A stretch of 64,000 nucleotides of DNA from JAZDIU01 sp043804635 (lineage in GTDB: Bacteria; Chloroflexota; Dehalococcoidia; Dehalococcoidales; UBA2162), in assembly GCA_043804635.1 (NCBI GenBank), contig JAZDIU010000079.1, positions 1 to 64,000 of the forward strand, given 5' to 3'. The translations under genes and the position numbers were made by a program. Below the pieces are notes generated by a model. It did no database searches. It was not told the origin of the DNA and saw only the letters and a program-made list of their open reading frames with translations. This document shows, in pieces, positions 58,361-64,000 of this stretch (the stretch's first letter is position 1; every line of letters begins with the position of its first letter).

Positions 58361-60025
58361 ATGAGCAAACGGCTGGATAAGGTCAAATTAGTCAAGGGGT
58401 TCAAGTGGGAAAGACAGGACGACCTGGATAATCAGGGAGTCCCGACCTACGACCTCGTCAAGGATGCGATAAAAGAGGGCAAGACCGACATAGCTAAAGA
58501 CCTGCTGGATTATTTGTACTTCTGGGAGATTAAGTTCGTCCGCGACTCAAACATCGACATCGTTGGGGGGTTCCCGCAGTTCTGGATGACCAGATATGGC
58601 GAGGAGCAGCTCTTCGATGTTTACTGGGAATTGCTCTGCCGGCAACGCGGCGTGGCTTCCTGGCCTGTCCCACCGGTTGGACTAAAACACCGCCAGATGA
58701 CCGGTTTCGACTACGCTATGGAGCACGCTATCTGGATGGTTAGACCCCACCGGATGGGCCGATTAGATGGAACAGGCGGATTCGTCCTAGAAGAATACGA
58801 AGACAGGTATGAAGTGGTCTGGGACCCATGCTATACAGGCGGCCGGACCAGACGGGGCGACCCAATTGCCAGTATGCCGCCGCACACGGCGCCACCATTT
58901 AACTATGCGACGAACAAAGTCCCACACCCCTGGACGTGGGGCAAGACTGGAGTAACCGGTTACTGCATACACTGCACGTTACTGCACGAGCTAATGGACG
59001 TAGCACAGACGGATGGATATTTAGGACAGTGGGTCAGCGGCTATCCAGAAAATCCCTGGGACCCCTGCCGCTATATTACCTATAAGAATGTCGACTGGAT
59101 TCCGGAGAAATATTATACGAGGCTCGGCAAAACCAAACCCAAGCCAAAGGCACCAATCCCCAAGTTCAAGGATGTAACCAAACCTATTAAAGTTACCCAT
59201 TCACACGAACTGGGACCGTTCTGGAAAGTTACCGATGGTGAGCACTGGATGAACTTCGTCCCCAGAATAAAGAAAGCACTGGACGAGGGCAAAAAAGCGA
59301 AAGCCTTAAAGCTTGTCGATATGCTGCGGGCAGAGACAGCTCTCTGGCACGCCCGATACCCGATCAGATGGAACTGGTCGTGGATAGACCTGGTTATCGA
59401 AAGATTCGGTTACGACGAGGTACATTACGCTCTAAGGTCGCTTTATTCCCGAATGGAACCACCGCTGGCGCCGGACGAGCCGAAGCTAACCAAAGACCAG
59501 ATTCCAAGTGCCGAAGTAAGAGCCAAGAAGGCAGCCGCCTGGGGCAGAGGCGACCTCAGCGGACCCAACTCCGAAGGCTCGGTCAAAATCATCGACGAAC
59601 CAGACCGGATTGTAATGGAGCTTAATCCCTGCGGCAGCGTGGGACGAAACCTGCTGCCAATGGATAAAGTGGACGACCTCACCGCCGAGATAATCAAAGA
59701 ACTGGTGCTGCCCGCAGGACCCGCTTACTCAGGGCCAAGAGGGCCGTTAACGGAAGCACCCTTCAACTACAAGGTAACCACCAAAGCCCATCCAATAGGC
59801 TGGGGCAAGGTGGGCATACCCAACCTCTGCACACGGTGCTGCGTCCAGTTCGAGATGGACGCGGTAGCCCGCACCGGATACCTCACCACCGTTATCGAGC
59901 GGCCAGAGAATGCCACCGACCCAAATTGCCGCTGGTTCTTCTACAAGAACTTGGACGATATCCCGGAAAAGTACTACACCAGAATCGGGATGAAGAAACC
60001 AGCCCGCCAGGCAAAAAAGAAATAA
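58361..60025 (+). CDS. Duplicated four-Cys-module protein, paralogue 2
   Basis: A 554-residue relative of the first paralogue, beginning MSKRLDKVKLVKG like it. Module 1 has Cys157, Cys202-x2-Cys205 and Cys236 (DPCYTGGR, GYCIHC, PWDPC). Module 2 has NPCGSVGR, LCTRCC and DPNCRWFFY. An extra segment (about 430-450) between the module 2 first Cys and the CxxC region makes it longer than paralogue 1. GAAGGAGGTAAGG precedes ATG with a long gap of about 12 bases. A terminator follows at 60033. The family is unrecognised, and the conserved aromatic and Gly-Arg motifs argue for an enzyme or cofactor-binding protein rather than a structural one. Confidence 0.8.
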   Translation: MSKRLDKVKLVKGFKWERQDDLDNQGVPTYDLVKDAIKEGKTDIAKDLLDYLYFWEIKFVRDSNIDIVGGFPQFWMTRYGEEQLFDVYWELLCRQRGVASWPVPPVGLKHRQMTGFDYAMEHAIWMVRPHRMGRLDGTGGFVLEEYEDRYEVVWDPCYTGGRTRRGDPIASMPPHTAPPFNYATNKVPHPWTWGKTGVTGYCIHCTLLHELMDVAQTDGYLGQWVSGYPENPWDPCRYITYKNVDWIPEKYYTRLGKTKPKPKAPIPKFKDVTKPIKVTHSHELGPFWKVTDGEHWMNFVPRIKKALDEGKKAKALKLVDMLRAETALWHARYPIRWNWSWIDLVIERFGYDEVHYALRSLYSRMEPPLAPDEPKLTKDQIPSAEVRAKKAAAWGRGDLSGPNSEGSVKIIDEPDRIVMELNPCGSVGRNLLPMDKVDDLTAEIIKELVLPAGPAYSGPRGPLTEAPFNYKVTTKAHPIGWGKVGIPNLCTRCCVQFEMDAVARTGYLTTVIERPENATDPNCRWFFYKNLDDIPEKYYTRIGMKKPARQAKKK

Positions 60026-60032
60026 GGTTAAG

Positions 60033-60061
60033 ACGAGTCCTCGCAAAAAGCGAGGACTCGT
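60033..60061 (+). terminator. Terminator between paralogues 2 and 3
   Basis: Perfect 12-bp stem ACGAGTCCTCGC with its complement around AAAAA, followed by TATTTAT. Paralogue 3 starts 32 bases later without its own visible promoter, so read-through would set its level. Confidence 0.8.
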
Positions 60062-60092
60062 TATTTATAAGCAATAAAAGAAGGAGGTGTAA

Positions 60093-61691
60093 ATGTCCAA
60101 GCGTCTGGATAAGGTTAAACTGGTAAGAGGAAAACCGTGGGAAAGAATGGACTCCCTGGATAACATCGGGGTGTCCACGTATGGGCTCATCAAGGACGCC
60201 ATAAAGGAAGGGCAAAACGAACTGGCTAAGGACCTGATAGATTACCTTTATTTCCGCGAGATTAAGTTCGTCCTCGACGCCAATATCGATTTGGTCGGGG
60301 GATTCCCCCAGTTCATGATGACTCACTATGGCGAAGATGAGCTATATGGTGATTATAAAGACCTTCTAGTGCGTAACCGCGGGCTGACCAAATGGCCGAT
60401 GCCGCCAGTCAAGAAACGGGATATCAGCAACGTAGAATGGGCTTTCGATTACGCCGCCAGAATGCTGAGACTACACCGGATGGGTAAAATGGATGGGACG
60501 GCCGGTGTCAATATCAACGAATATGAAGATAGGGTCGAAATTCTCTGGGACCCATGCTATACCGGCGGCCGGACCAGACGGGGCGACCCGATTGCGAGTA
60601 TGCCCGCCCACACAGCACACCCCTTCAATTATACAACCAATAAGCTCCCGCACTTCTGGACGGGGGGTATGACCGGAGTAACCGGGTACTGCATTCATTG
60701 CTTTATCCTCCATATGATAATGGACTACGAGCAGACAGGCTACTTAGGACAGTGGATTGTCGGTTACCCGGAGAATCCCTGGGAACCGTGCCCCTATATC
60801 GCCTATAAGGACACCGACTGGATTCCGGCGAAATACTATGAGATAGTCGGGGCAAAAAAGCCTAAGGTGATGTCAAAGAAACCGGCACCCAAAAACCCGA
60901 AACTTATTAGAACGTACCATTCGGACGAGCTTGGTCCACGCTTTATAAACTCGGTACCGCTCTTGAGAAAAACCATCGATGCGGGCAAAAAAGAAGAGGC
61001 ATTAAAGCTGGTAGACCGGATGGATGCCGAGAGACGGATTCACCGATATCCCCTGACCTGGAACTGGGGATGGTCGGACACTATCGTGAGAAAGCACGGC
61101 TATAATGAGCTTTATCACGCCATAAGGTCGCTTTATTCCCGATACGAGCCGCCGCTGGAAGCGGGAGAACACAGGCCTACGAAGTCGGAACTGCCGAGCG
61201 CTGAAGACAGGGTACGGAAAGCGGCCCTCTGGGGCAGAGGCGACCGCAGCGGTCCCGACGAGAGCTCGGTCAAAATCGTCGACGAGGGTAGCCGGTATGT
61301 AATGGAGCTTAATCCGTGCGGCAGCGTGGGGAGAGGCTTAATGAGCTGGGATTCACTGGACCCGGTCACCGCAGCAGTCGCTAAAGACTTGAAGGTAACC
61401 GGAATCGAGAGGGGACCTTATACCAAATCTCCTTTCAATTTCGGAGTATCAACAGAGCGTCATCCGGTACTGTGGAACAAGTTGGGCGTTCCTCACGCCT
61501 GTGCCCGAAGCTGCGTCCATTTCGAGACATCCGCAGTAGCCAAACATGGATATCTCACCACGGTAATAGAACGCTCCGAGGACCCTGAAGACCCGAATTG
61601 CCGCTGGTTCTTCTATAAGGACCTGGACGATGTTCCTGAGAAATTCTACACCCGGATTGGGGCGAAGAAGCCGCCCCTGTCAAAGAAGTAG
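60093..61691 (+). CDS. Duplicated four-Cys-module protein, paralogue 3
   Basis: A 532-residue third member with the same start (MSKRLDKVKLVRG) and architecture. Module 1 keeps DPCYTGGR, GYCIHC and PWEPC. In module 2 the CxRC motif reads CARSC, so the second Cys of CxxC is Ser while the following Cys is kept; NPCGSVGR and DPNCRWFFY are intact. The module 2 site may therefore differ in metal binding from paralogues 1 and 2. AAGGAGGTGTAA is a strong ribosome binding site. It probably depends on read-through of the 60033 terminator. Confidence 0.8.
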   Translation: MSKRLDKVKLVRGKPWERMDSLDNIGVSTYGLIKDAIKEGQNELAKDLIDYLYFREIKFVLDANIDLVGGFPQFMMTHYGEDELYGDYKDLLVRNRGLTKWPMPPVKKRDISNVEWAFDYAARMLRLHRMGKMDGTAGVNINEYEDRVEILWDPCYTGGRTRRGDPIASMPAHTAHPFNYTTNKLPHFWTGGMTGVTGYCIHCFILHMIMDYEQTGYLGQWIVGYPENPWEPCPYIAYKDTDWIPAKYYEIVGAKKPKVMSKKPAPKNPKLIRTYHSDELGPRFINSVPLLRKTIDAGKKEEALKLVDRMDAERRIHRYPLTWNWGWSDTIVRKHGYNELYHAIRSLYSRYEPPLEAGEHRPTKSELPSAEDRVRKAALWGRGDRSGPDESSVKIVDEGSRYVMELNPCGSVGRGLMSWDSLDPVTAAVAKDLKVTGIERGPYTKSPFNFGVSTERHPVLWNKLGVPHACARSCVHFETSAVAKHGYLTTVIERSEDPEDPNCRWFFYKDLDDVPEKFYTRIGAKKPPLSKK

Positions 61692-61700
61692 AATCAAGGT

Positions 61701-61759
61701 TCTTCACCCGAAGGATGGTTCGACAAACTCACCACGAACGGGTCCTTCGGGTGAAGAAA
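61701..61759. repeat. Inverted repeat TTCTTCACCCGAAGGA with internal dispersed motif
   Basis: Arms of 16 perfect bases (61701-61716 and 61744-61759) flank TTCGACAAACTCACCACGAA, a motif common in dispersed repeats of environmental genomes. A related GTCCTTC/GAAGGAC hairpin lies near 54795-54812. Confidence 0.65.
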
Positions 61760-61898
61760 AATTCTCTAATACGCCTCCCCTTTGTAAAAGGGGAAATAAG
61801 GGGGATTTTCAAGACTGATGAAAAGAAAATCCCTCTCAATCTCCCTTTAAGAAAGGGAGAAGTTAGTTTTAAATTATAAACAACCAGGGGGTAACGTT

Positions 61899-63149
61899 AT
61901 GTCGAAATCAGTCGTCTCTATAGTCAAAGGCACGAACGCCGAGAAAATGGTGGAGGAAGCTCTTAACCTGCTGGGCGGCGTTACTAATTTGATAAGGCCC
62001 GGCTCGAGCGTGGTCATCAAACCTAACGCCATCGGCGGGTATCCACCGGAACGTGCCGGGGACACCAGTCCGGCAGTAATCAGCGCCGTCATCAAAGAAC
62101 TGCGTAAAGCCCAGCCGAAAGAGATTATTATGGCTGAGTCAGGCGGCGGGACGAAGGACACAATGGACTCGATGACCACAAACGGTCAGAAGAAAGCCGC
62201 CGAAGATGCGGGTATCGACCGTATTGTCGATATCAAAAAAGAGAAAGACCTGATAAGGATACCAATCCGCGACCACAGGTCGGCTATGGAGTTCCTAGAC
62301 CTGCCTAGATTTCTAGTCGAAGCCGACCACGTCGTGAATCTACCTATCTTTAAGACACACGTCAGTATGGTCTTCACCTGCGCTCTGAAGAATATGAAAG
62401 GAATCGTCCAGGGACTGGTCCACTTCCAGATGCACCAGACGGACCTCGTTCAAGGGATGCTGGACTTATGGTCTATCTTCAAATCCGATCTGGCAATAGT
62501 GGATATGATTCGCCCCGGAGAGGGCTATGGGCCTCTTGCCGCAATGCCGACCGATTTCGGCTGTATCGTCGCCGGCAAAGACCCAGTGGCGGTAGATGCT
62601 ACCTGCTGCCGGATGACCGGCGTCGATATGTGGAAGGTGCCCTTCTTCGAGCCTGCCCATCAGCGAGGTATCGGCACTTATGATGAAAAGGAAATCGAGA
62701 TTCGCGGCAAGCAAATAAAAGACGTTTATAAGCAGTTATGGGTGCCCTATCTGGAAGGGTTCGGCGAATATCCGGAATATAACGTCATTTCTAAAGGAGC
62801 CTGTGCTCTCTGCGAGAGCCTGACTGCCTATAGCCTGGAGAGAATGATACCGACCGGCGATTACGATAAGAACAAGGGCATTACCATCATTATGGGTAAG
62901 GACGCCAAGCCGCCTAAGGGCGTGAAACCGCGCGACCTTATTATTATGGGCGACTGCGTTCCCAAACAATACCGCGACCAGGGTATATTCGTCTGGGGAT
63001 GCCCTCCACTGGAAATGTTCCCGACGTGGCCGATAATCGACCGAGAGGTAGAAAAGGGTCCGCCCTGGAAAAGAAACTACCGGGAAGAGACTCCTCCTTT
63101 CCTGGAGTATCTGAAGAAAAAGAGAGAACGGTCTAAAAAGAAGAGCTAA
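61899..63149 (+). CDS. DUF362 domain protein
   Basis: A 416-residue cytosolic protein of the DUF362 family. VVIKPNAIGGYPP, IIMAESGGGTKDT, HVVNLPIFKTHVS and LKNMKGIVQG are typical, as is DPVAVDATCCRMTG. Many members carry an attached ferredoxin domain; this one does not, but has scattered cysteines (CALCES, GDCVPK, WGCPP) in the C-terminal third. Proteins of this family are often found beside anaerobic catabolic genes; their reaction is not established. It lies about 200 bases after the third Cys paralogue on the same strand and may belong to the same system. Confidence 0.88.
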   Translation: MSKSVVSIVKGTNAEKMVEEALNLLGGVTNLIRPGSSVVIKPNAIGGYPPERAGDTSPAVISAVIKELRKAQPKEIIMAESGGGTKDTMDSMTTNGQKKAAEDAGIDRIVDIKKEKDLIRIPIRDHRSAMEFLDLPRFLVEADHVVNLPIFKTHVSMVFTCALKNMKGIVQGLVHFQMHQTDLVQGMLDLWSIFKSDLAIVDMIRPGEGYGPLAAMPTDFGCIVAGKDPVAVDATCCRMTGVDMWKVPFFEPAHQRGIGTYDEKEIEIRGKQIKDVYKQLWVPYLEGFGEYPEYNVISKGACALCESLTAYSLERMIPTGDYDKNKGITIIMGKDAKPPKGVKPRDLIIMGDCVPKQYRDQGIFVWGCPPLEMFPTWPIIDREVEKGPPWKRNYREETPPFLEYLKKKRERSKKKS

Positions 63150-63167
63150 GGTATAAAAAGGCAGATA

Positions 63168-63205
63168 GTAAAATGCCCTTCCTTAATAAAATCAGGAAGG
63201 GCATT
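63168..63205 (+). terminator. Terminator after the DUF362 gene
   Basis: Perfect 14-bp stem AAAATGCCCTTCCT with its complement around ten bases, ending in TTTTCTTT. Confidence 0.85.
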
Positions 63206-63276
63206 TTCTTTGACCATACCAACTGCATCTAAAGTTTTTTACATTCAGGCTTTATCAATTCGTAAAGAATATATAT

Positions 63277-63306
63277 TTGACACCAGCCTTCTAAAACTGG
63301 GAGAAT
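63277..63306 (+). promoter_or_regulatory. Candidate promoter of the HtrA-type protease gene
   Basis: TTGACA (63277-63282), 18-base spacer, GAGAAT (63301-63306). The leader to the GTG at 63383 would be about 70 bases. Confidence 0.4.
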
Positions 63307-63382
63307 ATATTCATAGTCTCTGCATAGACTTTTGCAGGTCTACTTTTCAGGATGGTAGTCTGTGCGGGGGGAGGAGAGGGTT

Positions 63383-64000
63383 GTGCAGAAGAACAGATGG
63401 CCTCCGCACATTAATGACGAAACGCAGCCAGCTCCCAAGCTGCTACTTCCCCGGTTGAAAGCCATTCGAGCACGTCTCACCGGTTTGTACACACGATATC
63501 ACATTATTTTCCTGTTAGTGATTATGAGCCTTGTCGCGTTTGCTTCGGTGCTCATCTACGATATAACCAGACCGCCACAGCAAAAATTGACTCAGCACGA
63601 TATCGATGTTGCAGTTGAGCGTTCTCTAGCCAATGCTCCTCCTAAACCCTCTTTTGAATCACAGGTCTATGAAAAAATCCGACCATCGGTAGTGCTCATC
63701 GAAGTGACGGCTTCTATAGATGAGGAAAAAACCGGGGGAGTTGGGACCGGTTTCATAATTAACGATTCCGGAACTATATTAACCAGCCTACATATTGTTA
63801 GAGGTGCTACCTTAGTACAGGTTACCTTTGCCGATGGCACTGAATCACCGGCTTTTGTTATGCGGGCACTGCCAGAAAACGACCTGGCGGTATTGAGGCC
63901 TCTGGTGATACCCGATGATATAGTACCGGCAACCTTGACCAGTTCAGATACACTGCATATCGGCGATGAAGTCGTTGCAGTAGGGAATCCATTCGGCATA
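63383..64000 (+). CDS. Membrane-anchored HtrA/DegP-type serine protease, partial
   Basis: The first 206 residues of a trypsin-like periplasmic or extracytoplasmic protease. A basic N terminus of about 40 residues is followed by one membrane helix (FLLVIMSLVAFASVLIY). The protease domain then begins with IRPSVVLIEV, GVGTGFIINDSG and the catalytic His in TSLHIV, and continues with the Asp in ENDLAVLRP and VAVGNPFG. The catalytic Ser and any PDZ domain lie beyond the right edge. GTG at 63383 is chosen because GGAGGAGAGGG stands just before it. It probably degrades misfolded exported proteins. Confidence 0.85.
   Translation, partial: MQKNRWPPHINDETQPAPKLLLPRLKAIRARLTGLYTRYHIIFLLVIMSLVAFASVLIYDITRPPQQKLTQHDIDVAVERSLANAPPKPSFESQVYEKIRPSVVLIEVTASIDEEKTGGVGTGFIINDSGTILTSLHIVRGATLVQVTFADGTESPAFVMRALPENDLAVLRPLVIPDDIVPATLTSSDTLHIGDEVVAVGNPFGI

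Noticed and set aside
1..64000. Insertion sequences, prophage, integrases or reductive dehalogenase genes
   Set aside because: No transposase, integrase, phage structural gene or reductive dehalogenase motif was found in the translated sequence.

Overview
The window looks like chromosomal DNA of a strictly anaerobic bacterium, most likely a Dehalococcoidia-type member of Chloroflexota. That placement is an inference. It rests on a MetF/MetV-HdrABC-MvhD cluster, an AmmeMemoRadiSam pair, an unlinked 5S rRNA gene, two ClpC paralogues, moderate GC and many short palindromic intergenic repeats. Genes are densely packed, operons often use ATGA overlaps, and several monocistronic starts sit 6-9 bases after a -10 box (leaderless mRNAs).

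Layout. 1-4.6 kb (minus): a partial CoA-binding protein with an apparent AUU start, then a P-type cation ATPase cotranscribed with a biotin carrier and two membrane subunits of a Na+-translocating decarboxylase. 4.7-7.7 kb: clpC and a solitary 5S rRNA. 8-19.4 kb: pdxA, a lipoprotein/MFS pair, a sugar-nucleotidyltransferase, prfA-prmC, a candidate small RNA with a 14-codon ORF, the radical SAM enzyme and fused Memo-AMMECR1 of the AmmeMemoRadiSam system, and small proteins. 19.8-25.1 kb (minus): rpsO-pnp-dapB-asd-dapA, in which Asd lacks its catalytic cysteine codon. 25.2-35.8 kb: tRNA-Thr, two lipoproteins (one a Tpx-TlpA fusion), Nudix, a VTT membrane protein, a second ClpC, YchF, and a cNMP-sensor hybrid kinase with a response regulator.

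35.8-45.8 kb is a one-carbon/electron-transfer operon: metF, hdrC, hdrB, a 1479-residue HdrA-GltD-HdrA fusion, an mvhD with an in-frame UGA (selenocysteine), metV and a second metF. It is best read as a flavin-based, possibly electron-bifurcating methylene-tetrahydrofolate reductase complex. 45.8-53 kb holds radical SAM proteins, proA, rph, pncC and small metal-binding proteins.

53-63 kb is the most novel part. A minus-strand operon (HpaB/AbfD-family flavoprotein plus two SDR oxidoreductases) is divergently transcribed from three consecutive paralogues of an unrecognised 517-554-residue family. Each paralogue is an internal duplication carrying two Cys-x(42-46)-CxxC-x(28-30)-Cys-type sites. 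A DUF362 Fe-S-type protein follows. Back-to-back promoters with a palindromic candidate operator lie between the two arms. The window ends inside an HtrA-type membrane-anchored serine protease.
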